Assembly (NCBI RefSeq): GCF_001447995.1 | Contig: NZ_LDPE01000001.1 | Span: 2,108,001-2,172,000, forward strand | DNA: 64,000 nt | Source of the DNA: Maribacter dokdonensis DSW-8 | Lineage (GTDB): Bacteria > Bacteroidota > Bacteroidia > Flavobacteriales > Flavobacteriaceae | Reading direction: 5' to 3' | Shown here: in pieces, positions 35,800 through 45,035 of the stretch | Numbering within the stretch: the first letter of the stretch is position 1 | How the letters are laid out: every line of letters starts with the position of its first letter | The notes under the pieces: generated by a model | What the model was told of the DNA's origin: nothing | What the model saw: the letters and a program-made list of their open reading frames with translations, nothing else | The model's database searches: none | Position numbers and translations under genes: made by a program

Positions 35800-35977
35800 A
35801 TGTAAGTTTAGAATTGTTCATCTTAGATTCAAATCTTAATTCTTTAATAACCCTATGGTTTTTGTTCTTGTGAACCAAAGCCACATTCTTAATGTTTTTC
35901 TCAACGCTCTTTCCTTCTATATCTAACTTTTCTAAACTTTTATCTAGCTTTAGTTTTTTTGAATCACAAACTGCCAT
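35798..35977 (-). CDS. Small Lys-rich hypothetical protein (59 residues)
   Basis: An open frame on the minus strand inside a 445-bp gap. It starts at ATG 35977 (MAVCDSKKLKLDKSLEKLD) and ends at TAA 35798, next to a bidirectional terminator. The protein is basic and highly charged, with no membrane segment. Codon choice looks like the neighbours and there is no overlapping gene. I do not recognise a family. The region upstream to metG (35978-36188) holds only AT-rich sequence and the metG promoter-like box. Confidence 0.5.
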   Translation of the reverse strand: MAVCDSKKLKLDKSLEKLDIEGKSVEKNIKNVALVHKNKNHRVIKELRFESKMNNSKLT

Positions 35978-36163
35978 ACCGTATATATTTTAGTTAAAAA
36001 AATAAGTTTTTTCTTACAATAGAACTTTTTTTTATTCGTTTTAGTATATTTTTCAGTAACCTCCCTAATATTTACTTCACTTACCAATCCTATATTGACT
36101 ATAGTTTCATTAGGACGATAACTTCAATTGCTCGGATATTAGTAATTCTCCCAGCAAATTCAG

Positions 36164-36171
36164 TATTTTTG
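36164..36171 (+). promoter_or_regulatory. Putative -7 element for metG (TATTTTTG)
   Basis: TATTTTTG fits TAnnTTTG and lies 17 nt before ATG 36189. No clear -33 TTTG at the proper distance. Confidence 0.4.
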
Positions 36172-36188
36172 TGGCTTAATTTATTTTG

Positions 36189-38276
36189 ATGTCCGATATT
36201 AAATCACCCTCTAGATATACGATTACTGCAGCACTACCTTACACAAATGGTCCAATTCATATTGGTCATTTGGCCGGTGTTTATGTGCCTGCAGATATTT
36301 ACGCCCGTTACTTAAGATCAATAGGTAAAGATGTCGCCTTTGTTTGCGGTAGCGATGAACATGGTGTTGCCATTTCAATGAAAGCTAAAAAAGAAGGCGT
36401 TACCCCAAAAGATATTATTGACAAATACCACGCAATAATTAAACAATCCTTTATGGATTTTGGTATTACGTTCGATAATTATTCTAGAACCTCTGCTCCC
36501 GTTCATCACAAAACAGCATCGGATTTCTTTACGACACTCTACAAGAAAGGAGACTTCATAGAGGAAACTACAGCCCAATTATATGATGAGGAAGCCCAGC
36601 AATTTTTAGCTGATCGTTTTGTAATAGGTACGTGTCCAAAGTGTGGAAATGAAGAGGCATACGGTGATCAGTGTGAAAATTGTGGGTCAAGTTTAAATGC
36701 GACGGATTTAATAAATCCGAAGTCGACCATTACCGGAACAGTACCAACCACCAAGGAAACAAAACACTGGTTCTTACCATTGGACAGATATGAGGATTTT
36801 CTTAAGGATTGGATATTAAAAGGACATAAGGACGATTGGAAACCAAATGTTTACGGTCAATGTAAATCTTGGATCGATGGTGGCTTAGAGCCAAGAGCTG
36901 TCACCAGGGATTTAGACTGGGGTATACCGGTGCCTGTTGAAGGCGGAGAAGGAAAAGTATTATACGTATGGTTTGATGCCCCGATCGGATATATTTCATC
37001 TACCAAAGAATGGGCTGCTCGTGAAGGAAAAGACTGGGAACCGTATTGGAAAGATAAAGACACTAAATTGGTGCACTTTATAGGTAAGGATAATATTGTT
37101 TTTCACTGTATTATTTTCCCATCCATGCTAAAGGCAGAAGGAAGCTATATTTTACCGGAAAACGTTCCTGCAAACGAGTTCTTGAACTTAGAAGGAAACA
37201 AGCTTTCTACATCTAAAAATTGGGCGGTTTGGTTACATGAATATTTAGTGGATTTTCCAGAAATGCAAGATTCGCTACGTTATACACTTACAGCAAACGC
37301 ACCGGAAACAAAGGATAATGATTTTACTTGGAAAGATTTTCAAGCACGTAACAACAATGAATTAGTTGCCATTTTAGGTAATTTCATTAACAGGGTAGTT
37401 GTACTGACCAACAAATATTATGATGGCAAAATACCAGCTACAGGTAGTTTAACCAACGTTGATGCAGAGACACTTGAGCAATTATCAAAATACCCTGAAA
37501 TCGTTTCAACTTCTATTGAGCGTTACCGTTTTAGAGAAGCTGGTCAAGAATTAATGAACCTTGCCCGTTTGGGGAATAAATATTTAGCCGATGAAGAACC
37601 ATGGAAGGTCATTAAGGTAGATGAAGAACGCGTAAAAACAATTATGAACGTGGCTTTACAAATAGCTGCAGGTTTAGCTGTTTTAAGTGAGCCATTTTTA
37701 CCATTTACATCTAATAAATTAAAGAATATTTTAAATCTATCTTCTTCTGGGACTGAGCGTAGCCAAAGTCTTAACTGGAACGATGTTTCTAATAAAAAAG
37801 CATTATTGAAGCCTGAACATCAAATAAATAAAGGAGAATTACTTTTCAGAAAAATTGAGGATGCTGAAATACAAACTCAGTTAGATAAATTAGAAGCGAC
37901 CAAAAAAGCGAACGAGAACGAAAACAAACAAGTAATGCCACAAAAAGATACGATTACCTTTGATGATTTTTCTAAATTGGATATGCGTGTAGGTACCATT
38001 ATCGAAGCTGAGAAAATAGCGAAGGCCAAAAAGCTTTTAGTACTTAAGGTTGATACCGGATTAGATGTTAGAACCATAGTTTCCGGTATTGCAGAAAGCT
38101 TTAAACCAGAAGAAATTGTTGGTAAAAAGGTAACAGTGTTAGTCAACCTGGCACCAAGAGCATTGCGCGGTGTTGAGAGTGAAGGTATGATATTAATGAC
38201 AGAAAACGCCGATGGAAAATTGGTATTTGTAAATCCTGATGAGGATGGAGTTGGTAATGGATTGACCATTAATTAA
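36189..38276 (+). CDS. metG: Methionyl-tRNA synthetase with C-terminal tRNA-binding domain
   Basis: About 695 residues from ATG 36189. Class I signatures: [10 protein letters not shown] (HIGH) near residue 18, a zinc cluster [18 protein letters not shown] near 150, and NKLSTSK (KMSKS type) near 340. The anticodon-binding helices are followed by a linker and a C-terminal Trbp111-like domain ([20 protein letters not shown]) that supports dimerisation and tRNA binding. The linker contains GTERSQS (residues 521-527), encoded by the same palindromic repeat found in the ligase gene. A hairpin terminator follows. Confidence 0.97.
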   Translation: MSDIKSPSRYTITAALPYTNGPIHIGHLAGVYVPADIYARYLRSIGKDVAFVCGSDEHGVAISMKAKKEGVTPKDIIDKYHAIIKQSFMDFGITFDNYSRTSAPVHHKTASDFFTTLYKKGDFIEETTAQLYDEEAQQFLADRFVIGTCPKCGNEEAYGDQCENCGSSLNATDLINPKSTITGTVPTTKETKHWFLPLDRYEDFLKDWILKGHKDDWKPNVYGQCKSWIDGGLEPRAVTRDLDWGIPVPVEGGEGKVLYVWFDAPIGYISSTKEWAAREGKDWEPYWKDKDTKLVHFIGKDNIVFHCIIFPSMLKAEGSYILPENVPANEFLNLEGNKLSTSKNWAVWLHEYLVDFPEMQDSLRYTLTANAPETKDNDFTWKDFQARNNNELVAILGNFINRVVVLTNKYYDGKIPATGSLTNVDAETLEQLSKYPEIVSTSIERYRFREAGQELMNLARLGNKYLADEEPWKVIKVDEERVKTIMNVALQIAAGLAVLSEPFLPFTSNKLKNILNLSSSGTERSQSLNWNDVSNKKALLKPEHQINKGELLFRKIEDAEIQTQLDKLEATKKANENENKQVMPQKDTITFDDFSKLDMRVGTIIEAEKIAKAKKLLVLKVDTGLDVRTIVSGIAESFKPEEIVGKKVTVLVNLAPRALRGVESEGMILMTENADGKLVFVNPDEDGVGNGLTIN
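37749..37770 (+). repeat. Single copy of the GAGCGTAGCC palindromic repeat inside metG
   Basis: GGGACTGAGCGTAGCCAAAG, continuing TC, shares ACTGAGCGTAGCC with ligase unit 3 (16263-16286). GACT/AGTC arms are conserved. It is read as GTERSQS in the linker before the tRNA-binding domain. Confidence 0.7.
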
Positions 38277-38292
38277 ACAGAATATATCATTA

Positions 38293-38321
38293 AAAGCTTT
38301 GGTTAATCACCAAAGCTTTTT
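38293..38321 (+). terminator. Rho-independent terminator after metG
   Basis: Stem AAAGCTTTGG / CCAAAGCTTT, 7-nt loop TTAATCA, followed by TTGTTTTT. Confidence 0.88.
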
Positions 38322-38398
38322 GTTTTTAGATAAATAGGTCTACACCTTGATTTCAATACCTAATAATGGGTATTTTTAAAAGTTCTAAACGATTTTAC

Positions 38399-40522
38399 AT
38401 GCAATTACTGCCCTTTATACTTAAACACACCCAACTGCCCGAAAAAGGAATACAGAATACCATTGAGCTTTTAAATGCCGATTGCACCATCCCTTTTATA
38501 TCAAGATACCGTAAAGAAAAAACCGGAAATTTGGATGAAGTCCAAGTGGGAGCCATTGTTCAATTCAAGGAACAATTTGAAGCGCTTGAAAAACGTAAAA
38601 AAGCAATTATAAAAGCAGTTGATGAGCAAGGCGTACTTACAACAGAACTACAACAAAAATTTGAGCGCGCTGAAGACCTTACCCAATTAGAGGATCTTTA
38701 TTTGCCTTTCAAAAAAAGCAAAAAAACAAAAGCCGAAGTTGCCCGTAAAAACGGACTAGAGCCTTTGGCAAAAATCATTATGGCGCAACGTAATGATGAT
38801 ATTGAGTTTACGGCATCTAAATACCTTAGCAATACTGTAGAAAATGAAGATGATGCTTTAGAAGGTGCGCGTCATATTATTTCTGAGTGGATCAATGAAA
38901 GAACAGATATTAGAGCGTCTATCAGATCTCAATTAGCAAGATTTGCCATTATTAGCACCAAAGTGATCGGCACAAAAAAAGATGATGAAAAGGCGCAGAA
39001 ATTCCGTGATTATTTTGATTGGAGCGAGCCTTTGAACAAATGTCCGTCACACAGATTATTAGCCATACTTCGCGCCGAATCGGAAAAATTCATTCGGGTT
39101 AAAATTGAATTGGATGATGAACGATTATTAGACCGAATAGAAAACAGAATTATAAAAACAAATAATGCCTGTGCCCAACAAATTGAAATGGCTTTGACAG
39201 ATGCCTATAAGAGATTATTGTTTCCTTCTTTATCCAAAGAACTTTTAAAAGCGGCAAAGGAAAAAGCAGACGATGATGCCATTGCTGTATTTTCCAATAA
39301 TCTGAGACAATTATTATTGGGCGCTCCTTTGGGAGAAAAACGTATACTTGCCATTGACCCCGGTTTTAGAACGGGCTGCAAAGTGGTTTGTTTAGATGCC
39401 CAAGGCAATTTGCTACACAATGAAACCATATACCCACATGCACCACAAAACGATGTTGGCGGAGCTATCAAAAAATTAAGCTCATTGGCAAATGCGTATA
39501 AAATTGAAGCTATTGCCATTGGCAACGGCACAGCGTCAAGAGAAACGGAACAAGTTGTAAAGAAAGTACTATTCAACGATCCCCTTGAAGTTTTTGTAGT
39601 GAGCGAAGCTGGTGCCTCTATCTATTCCGCATCTAAAATTGCGCGAGAAGAGTTTCCCAATTATGATGTTACCGTACGTGGCGCCGTTTCTATTGGTAGG
39701 CGCTTGGCTGATCCACTTGCGGAACTGGTAAAAATAGACCCTAAATCTATTGGTGTAGGGCAATACCAACATGATGTAGATCAAAACAAGCTAAAAACTT
39801 CGTTAGATACGGTAGTTGAAAGTTGTGTGAACTCCGTCGGCGTAAATATCAATACTGCCAGTGTTCCACTATTAAGTTATGTATCTGGTATTGGTCCTAA
39901 ATTAGCGGAGAATATTGTAAGCCAAAGAAAGGAAAAAGGAGCTTTTAAAAGCCGAAAAGATATTATGGATGTTCCTCGTTTAGGCGGCAAAGCGTTTGAA
40001 CAAGGGGCGGCATTTCTACGTATTAAAGATGCTGAAAATCCGCTTGACGATTCTGCCGTTCACCCAGAGAGTTACGCTATCGTAAAACAAATGGCAAAAG
40101 ATAAAGGAACCGAAATTCTTTCCTTGATTGGCAACAAAACGCTTCTTAAAGACATAGACTTACAAAAATATTGCACCGCCGAAGTTGGACTCCCTACCCT
40201 GGAGGATATACGTTCAGAACTTGAAAAGCCTGGACTGGACCGCAGGGAAAAGGCAAAAGTGTTCACCTTTGACCAAACTATTAAATCGATCACCGATCTA
40301 CACAGTGGGCAATTACTACCAGGTATTGTAAACAACATTACCAACTTTGGGTGTTTTGTGGATATAGGTATTAAGGAAAGCGGATTGATCCATGTTTCAA
40401 ATCTTTCGGACAGCTTCGTTAAAGATGTTAACGAGCATGTTCATTTACACCAACAAATTATTGTAAAGGTATTAGATGTTGATGTTTCAAGAAAACGAAT
40501 TCAATTGAAGCTTCACAAATAG
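38399..40522 (+). CDS. tex: Tex-family RNA-binding transcription accessory protein
   Basis: About 707 residues. ATG 38399 (MQLLPFILKHTQLPEKGIQNTI) matches the normal Tex beginning better than the in-frame ATG 38366. Order: N-terminal helical domain with IPFISRYRKEKTGNLDE, YqgF/RuvX-like nuclease fold (ILAIDPGFRTGCKVVCLD), helix-hairpin-helix (LSYVSGIGPKLAENIVSQRK), and C-terminal S1 domain (LLPGIVNNITNFGCFVDIGIKESGLIHVSNLSD). Tex binds nucleic acids and affects transcription and toxin gene expression in several bacteria; the exact mechanism is unclear. Confidence 0.93.
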   Translation: MQLLPFILKHTQLPEKGIQNTIELLNADCTIPFISRYRKEKTGNLDEVQVGAIVQFKEQFEALEKRKKAIIKAVDEQGVLTTELQQKFERAEDLTQLEDLYLPFKKSKKTKAEVARKNGLEPLAKIIMAQRNDDIEFTASKYLSNTVENEDDALEGARHIISEWINERTDIRASIRSQLARFAIISTKVIGTKKDDEKAQKFRDYFDWSEPLNKCPSHRLLAILRAESEKFIRVKIELDDERLLDRIENRIIKTNNACAQQIEMALTDAYKRLLFPSLSKELLKAAKEKADDDAIAVFSNNLRQLLLGAPLGEKRILAIDPGFRTGCKVVCLDAQGNLLHNETIYPHAPQNDVGGAIKKLSSLANAYKIEAIAIGNGTASRETEQVVKKVLFNDPLEVFVVSEAGASIYSASKIAREEFPNYDVTVRGAVSIGRRLADPLAELVKIDPKSIGVGQYQHDVDQNKLKTSLDTVVESCVNSVGVNINTASVPLLSYVSGIGPKLAENIVSQRKEKGAFKSRKDIMDVPRLGGKAFEQGAAFLRIKDAENPLDDSAVHPESYAIVKQMAKDKGTEILSLIGNKTLLKDIDLQKYCTAEVGLPTLEDIRSELEKPGLDRREKAKVFTFDQTIKSITDLHSGQLLPGIVNNITNFGCFVDIGIKESGLIHVSNLSDSFVKDVNEHVHLHQQIIVKVLDVDVSRKRIQLKLHK

Positions 40523-40529
40523 AAATGTA

Positions 40530-41432
40530 ATGCTAAAAATAGCCTATCATCCTATTTACAAACATCCATTGCCAGAAGGGCACCGGTTTCCAATGCTAAA
40601 ATATGAACTGCTACCACAGCAACTTATTCATGAAGGCACATGTACCGAGGCTAATTTCTTTGAGCCAGAAATACCAAATGACAAGTATATTGTAGCGGTA
40701 CACGATCCTGAGTATTTCTATGATTTATTGAACATTATGATTTCGCCAAAAATGGCACGGAAAATAGGTTTTCCGCTATCAGAAGAACTGGTGGAACGAG
40801 AACGTATTATTGCTGATGGTACCATAAAAGGTTGTGAATATGCATTGAAAAATGGCATTGCCATGAATATAGCCGGTGGCACCCACCATGCTTATAGCGA
40901 CCATGGTGAAGCCTTTTGCATGCTGAACGATCAGGCTATTGGCGCAAGATATTTACTGAATAAAGGGCTGGCGAAAAAAATTCTCATTGTTGATCTAGAT
41001 GTGCACCAAGGCAACGGAACGGCAGAAATATTTCAAAATGATGAATCGGTTTTTACGTTCTCCATGCATGGAGCCGGTAACTACCCGTTCAAAAAAGAAG
41101 AATCTGACCTTGATATTGCCCTACCTAAAGGAACCAACGATGAAACCTATCTTTCTATTTTAAAGAAAGAATTACCTAGGCTAATTGAAAACATACAACC
41201 AGATTTTATCTTTTATCTATGTGGCGTAGATATTCTTGAGAGTGACAAATTAGGAACTTTAGGTTTAACTTTAGAAGGATGCAAAAAACGGGACGAGTTT
41301 GTTCTAAGCACTTGCCATAGACTAAAAATACCCGTACAATGCAGCATGGGTGGTGGTTACTCTCCTGATATCAAAATCATAGTTGAAGCGCATGCAAATA
41401 CATTTAGAATAGCACAGCGTCTATATTTTTAA
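40530..41432 (+). CDS. Histone-deacetylase-family amidohydrolase
   Basis: A 300-residue arginase/deacetylase-fold enzyme. The Zn site and charge relay are visible: GGTHHAYSDHGEAFCMLND with the catalytic His pair near residue 120, IVDLDVHQGNGTAEIF with metal-binding Asp and His near 155, and CGVDILESDKLGTLGLT with the third ligand Asp. Bacterial relatives include acetoin utilisation proteins and acetylpolyamine amidohydrolases; the substrate may be an acetylated lysine or polyamine. It follows tex by 7 bp and is probably in the same operon. Confidence 0.92.
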   Translation: MLKIAYHPIYKHPLPEGHRFPMLKYELLPQQLIHEGTCTEANFFEPEIPNDKYIVAVHDPEYFYDLLNIMISPKMARKIGFPLSEELVERERIIADGTIKGCEYALKNGIAMNIAGGTHHAYSDHGEAFCMLNDQAIGARYLLNKGLAKKILIVDLDVHQGNGTAEIFQNDESVFTFSMHGAGNYPFKKEESDLDIALPKGTNDETYLSILKKELPRLIENIQPDFIFYLCGVDILESDKLGTLGLTLEGCKKRDEFVLSTCHRLKIPVQCSMGGGYSPDIKIIVEAHANTFRIAQRLYF

Positions 41433-41499
41433 TGTCTTTTCAATAGTAATAGGATCAAACATTGTTCTAATTTCACTATATTCTAAACGACCAACCCAT

Positions 41500-41507
41500 T
41501 AAATTTG
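41500..41507 (+). promoter_or_regulatory. Putative -7 element for the PAP2 gene (TAAATTTG)
   Basis: TAAATTTG ends 4 nt before ATG 41512, the same close spacing seen at the TPR, pdeM and recQ genes. Confidence 0.4.
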
Positions 41508-41511
41508 CACC

Positions 41512-42345
41512 ATGAAAAAATTATTGATCCTTTTAGGCTTTATTTTATGTATTTCATTAAGTGCACAAGAAACCAGTAAAGATTCTGTTGAAACAAGATG
41601 GAATATGTTCAAGTATGATATTGCCACCATGTTTCAAGGTGTGGGATATTCTTATACAAGACCTCTACATTGGGAAGGAAATCAATGGGCTCAATTTGGT
41701 GCGGTCGTTGGCGGTACAGCTTTGGTATATTTAGCAGATGATGATACCTCTAGGTTTATTAGAAATAACAGGGAAGGAGTACCCCAAGTAATTCGTGATT
41801 ATGGAGAATTTTACGGTAGCCCATCAAACAACTACATGGCAACTTCTGGTGTTTATGCAGTGGGATTAATAACCAAAAACGAAAAACTTAGAAGAACCGG
41901 TGTGCTACTGATATCCTCAGCCACCTCTGCCGGATTATTACAGCAGGTCTTAAAATCTGTCGTGGGCAGAGCAAGACCGCTCGCCGATCTAGGTAAGGAT
42001 ACCTTTGATCCATTTAACTCCAGCAGAAATTTCCATTCTTTTCCATCTGGACATGCCCTACTTGCATTTACGAATGCATATGCCATAGGCAAGCAATTTA
42101 AGAGTCCATGGGTAAAAGCAGGAATTTATACCCTAGGAGCAATACCTGGTATTTCACGTGTTTGGGACGGTCAACATTGGTTGAGCGATATGGTCTTTGC
42201 TTTTGCTATAAGTATTGCAACAGTAGAATCCATAGACAGATATTTGGATAAAAAATATGACCAAAAGTACAACAACCAAAAGAAGTTAGTAAGTTGGAAC
42301 TTAAATTTTGGTCCAGGCACTATGGGTGTGACCGTCAATTTCTAA
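41512..42345 (+). CDS. PAP2-family phosphatase, exported
   Basis: A 277-residue protein with a signal peptide (MKKLLILLGFILCISLSAQ). PAP2 phosphatase motifs are complete: KSVVGRARP (KxxxxxxRP), FHSFPSGHALLAF (PSGH), and SRVWDGQHWLSDMV (SR-x5-H-x3-D). It likely dephosphorylates a lipid or polyprenyl phosphate at the periplasmic side of the membrane; few strong membrane spans are present, which suggests an outer-membrane or periplasmic subtype. It is convergent with recQ (4-nt overlap). Confidence 0.92.
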   Translation: MKKLLILLGFILCISLSAQETSKDSVETRWNMFKYDIATMFQGVGYSYTRPLHWEGNQWAQFGAVVGGTALVYLADDDTSRFIRNNREGVPQVIRDYGEFYGSPSNNYMATSGVYAVGLITKNEKLRRTGVLLISSATSAGLLQQVLKSVVGRARPLADLGKDTFDPFNSSRNFHSFPSGHALLAFTNAYAIGKQFKSPWVKAGIYTLGAIPGISRVWDGQHWLSDMVFAFAISIATVESIDRYLDKKYDQKYNNQKKLVSWNLNFGPGTMGVTVNF

Positions 42346-44426
42346 GCATCCAACATATACAACGCAAACTTAATTTTCCAATAAGGCATTTTTTCTTCAA
42401 AGTATTCAAAATAATCTTTCAACCCTGTAGCATCGGTTAATTCTGATTTGGCTTTTTCTATTTGTGCTATTTCTTTAGCGTCAACAAACTGATCTAAATC
42501 TAGCTCCTCACCTTCGGCATGTTTTTTCATTAAATGTCCGTAAATGGTGTTTTCAGATAGGTTTCTTTGCGTGGCTATCTCAGAAACCGATAATCCGTCA
42601 GAAAACAATTCAAAAGTTTGATCGTGAGTTTTCTTTTTAGATTTTTTAGTGCCTACATGCTTTTTAATTTCCTGCAAAAACACATCTGCATACTTCTCTA
42701 ATTTCGCCTGACCTACTCCGGATACCTCCATAAATTCCGTTTCATTCTTAGGTAACTTGGCTTCCATATCTTTCAAACTGGCGTCACCAAAAACTACATA
42801 AGCAGGAACATTCTGTTCTGTTGCGATCTGTTGCCTAAGCAATCGTAGTTTTTCGAATAAATCGGTTTTCTTCACTTTTGATTTGGATGGTGCCTTTTTC
42901 TTTTCCACGGCTTTTTGTAGAACGGCCAATTGTATTTTTTTACCGGAAAACAAAACTTCGTTTGCCAAGGGTGTTAACCCGATCCTAGCCCCTTCCCTAA
43001 AGTTGATTTCCAAAATACCTTGGTTCAACATTTGAATTACATACTGCTGTAAATCTAACCATGCAACATCTGTTACGGCACCATAGGTTTTTATATGCTG
43101 ATATCCCTTCTCTAATACCTGTGCGTTTTTTGCCCCTCTTAAAACATCAATCACCATACCCATAGGCTCACGCTCCTTTAGTCTGGCAACTCCGGAACAT
43201 ACTTTTTGAGCCAATACCGTAGCATCAAAATAAGCAGGCGGTGCGGTACATATATCACAATTACCACAACCTTGGGTAACTTGTTCTCCAAAATAGTTCA
43301 ACAATGCAATCCTACGGCAACTTAAGGCTTCGGCAAACTGTTGCATGCGCTCTAATTTAGCATATTCAACATCTGCATTTTCACTTTGGGTTATAAACCT
43401 TCGTAATTGCGCTACATCTGCAAAACTATAGAACAACAAGGCATGTGCTGGCAGTCCGTCCCTACCACCACGACCAATCTCTTGATAATAGCCTTCTATA
43501 TTTTTAGGTAAATTATAATGTATTACCCAACGTACATTACTTTTGTCTATACCCATACCAAATGCAATGGTGGCTGCAATGATCGGTACTTTGTCCGTAA
43601 TAAATTCTTCTTGCACCAATGATCGCTCATTTGAAGACATACCTGCATGGTAAGCTTTGGCCTTAAAACCTGAATTGCGCAATTTCTCGGCAATAGCCTC
43701 GGTACTTTTACGGCTAAGGCAATAGATAATACCGCTTTCAAAAGGACGCTCTTCTAAAAATTCTAATATATGCTTTATTTTATCTTGGGCAGGTTTTACA
43801 TCCAAATATAGGTTAGGTCTATTAAAAGAAGCTAAATGGCGATTGGCATTCGGAATACTTAATTGATCAACAATGTCATCTTGTGTAGTCTTATCGGCAG
43901 TTGCCGTAAGAGCCATAAAAGGAATATTAGAAAACCTTCTTTTCAATCCGCCGAGCTGAGTATAAGCCGGTCTAAAATCATGTCCCCATGAAGAGATACA
44001 ATGTGCCTCATCAACTGCGAAAAGACTTATTTTTAAGTTCCCGAGAATGTTATTAAAGAAGCCTAAACTTTCAGGAGCAACGTAAAATAGTTTCAACTCT
44101 CCTCTCTCTAACTTTCCAAGAATTTCTTGTTGTGTTTCTACAGACTGGGAGCTGTTGTAGTACTCTGCAGCTATACCGTTAGCTTTAAGCACATCTACCT
44201 GATCTTTCATTAACGCTATAAGTGGTGAAATCACAATTGCGGTACCTTCAAGTGCCAGAGCCGTTAATTGATAGCAAAGGGATTTACCACCACCTGTTGG
44301 CATTATCGCCAATACATCTTTTTGTTGCAATGCATCTTCAATAATTGATAATTGATTCGGTTTAAAGGAATCATAACCAAAATATTTCTTTAATAAGGGA
44401 AGTAACTCTTGCTCTTGTATCATCAT
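42342..44426 (-). CDS. recQ: ATP-dependent DNA helicase RecQ
   Basis: About 694 residues from ATG 44426 (MMIQEQELLPLLKKYFGYDSFKPNQ). Walker A MPTGGGKSLCYQ, DEAH box FAVDEAHCISSWGHDFRP, motif VI YYQEIGRGGRDG, zinc site CRRIALLNYFGE...CGNCDIC, RQC winged helix, HRDC (FMEVSGVGQAKLEKYADVF), and a C-terminal HTH (GLSVSEIATQRNLSENTIYGHL). It unwinds recombination intermediates 3' to 5'. The longer open frame to 44492 adds 22 residues from the inverted-repeat region and begins upstream of the promoter-like box, so it is not used. Confidence 0.95.
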   Translation of the reverse strand: MMIQEQELLPLLKKYFGYDSFKPNQLSIIEDALQQKDVLAIMPTGGGKSLCYQLTALALEGTAIVISPLIALMKDQVDVLKANGIAAEYYNSSQSVETQQEILGKLERGELKLFYVAPESLGFFNNILGNLKISLFAVDEAHCISSWGHDFRPAYTQLGGLKRRFSNIPFMALTATADKTTQDDIVDQLSIPNANRHLASFNRPNLYLDVKPAQDKIKHILEFLEERPFESGIIYCLSRKSTEAIAEKLRNSGFKAKAYHAGMSSNERSLVQEEFITDKVPIIAATIAFGMGIDKSNVRWVIHYNLPKNIEGYYQEIGRGGRDGLPAHALLFYSFADVAQLRRFITQSENADVEYAKLERMQQFAEALSCRRIALLNYFGEQVTQGCGNCDICTAPPAYFDATVLAQKVCSGVARLKEREPMGMVIDVLRGAKNAQVLEKGYQHIKTYGAVTDVAWLDLQQYVIQMLNQGILEINFREGARIGLTPLANEVLFSGKKIQLAVLQKAVEKKKAPSKSKVKKTDLFEKLRLLRQQIATEQNVPAYVVFGDASLKDMEAKLPKNETEFMEVSGVGQAKLEKYADVFLQEIKKHVGTKKSKKKTHDQTFELFSDGLSVSEIATQRNLSENTIYGHLMKKHAEGEELDLDQFVDAKEIAQIEKAKSELTDATGLKDYFEYFEEKMPYWKIKFALYMLDA

Positions 44427-44432
44427 GTTTTG

Positions 44433-44440
44433 CAAAAATA
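44433..44440 (-). promoter_or_regulatory. Putative -7 element for recQ (TATTTTTG)
   Basis: On the minus strand TATTTTTG ends 6 nt before ATG 44426, giving an almost leaderless transcript. Confidence 0.4.
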
Positions 44441-44459
44441 AGAAGTTTGAATACCATAA

Positions 44460-44597
44460 AGGTCTTTGGACTGTACTAAGACTTGCATTCATCTACATTT
44501 ATAAAGCCGATTTAATGGTGCCAACTGAACTTTACACATAATTAACTCCTAATATTCAGATGTGTGTCAACCCGTTTTTAGCACAGTCCAAAGACCT
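44460..44597. repeat. 15-20-bp inverted repeat enclosing about 100 bp between ssb and recQ
   Basis: AGGTCTTTGGACTGT at 44460-44474 and its exact complement at 44583-44597. After one mismatch the arms continue for four more bases (CTAA), giving about 19 of 20. The enclosed segment has no gene. It could be a small non-autonomous element, a large RNA stem in the ssb-recQ transcript, or a recombination site. Confidence 0.65.
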
Positions 44598-44608
44598 GAT
44601 ACTCATTA

Positions 44609-44941
44609 TTACTTTCCTAGCATCAACAGCTCATTACACCTAACTTCGGTAATATATCTTTTATCACCTTCTTTGGTTTCATAAGAGCGATGGGTTAATT
44701 TTCCCTCTATGGCAACCTGTTTGCCTTTTATCAAATAATTCTCTACGATTTCAGCAGTCTTACCCCACGCTACAATATTATGCCATTGGGTATCATCTAC
44801 TTTTTCTCCGTTTGCATTTTTGTAACTGTCTGTGGTAGCAATGGAAAATTTTGCCAATTTGTTGCCTCCTTCCAAGTTTACAATTTCTGGGTCTTGCCCT
44901 AAATGTCCAATCAACTGTACTTTGTTCTTTAATGCGTTCAT
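44609..44941 (-). CDS. ssb: Short single-stranded DNA-binding protein without an acidic tail
   Basis: 110 residues, a single OB-fold: NKVQLIGHLGQDPEI, KLAKFSIATTD, TQWHNIVAWGKTAEIVENYLIKGKQVAIEGKL, and YITEVRCNELLMLGK at the end. Canonical SSB is longer and ends in an acidic DDDIPF-type peptide that recruits repair proteins; here the protein stops after the OB-fold. This is probably the second, shorter SSB of the genome, possibly used in recombination or mobile-DNA contexts. Its upstream region contains the CGTTT repeats and was later split from the next gene by a transposon. Confidence 0.9.
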   Translation of the reverse strand: MNALKNKVQLIGHLGQDPEIVNLEGGNKLAKFSIATTDSYKNANGEKVDDTQWHNIVAWGKTAEIVENYLIKGKQVAIEGKLTHRSYETKEGDKRYITEVRCNELLMLGK

Positions 44942-45035
44942 CTTACTAAAATTTAATGGTTTAACAGTTCATACTATCAAGCTACTATAGCCCAACACCG
45001 CAAACCTAGAACAGCACTGAAACTTTATTCGGTAT

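Noticed and set aside
44427..44492. 22 extra N-terminal codons for RecQ
   Set aside because: They fall in the inverted-repeat region and upstream of the promoter-like box, and are not like known RecQ N termini.
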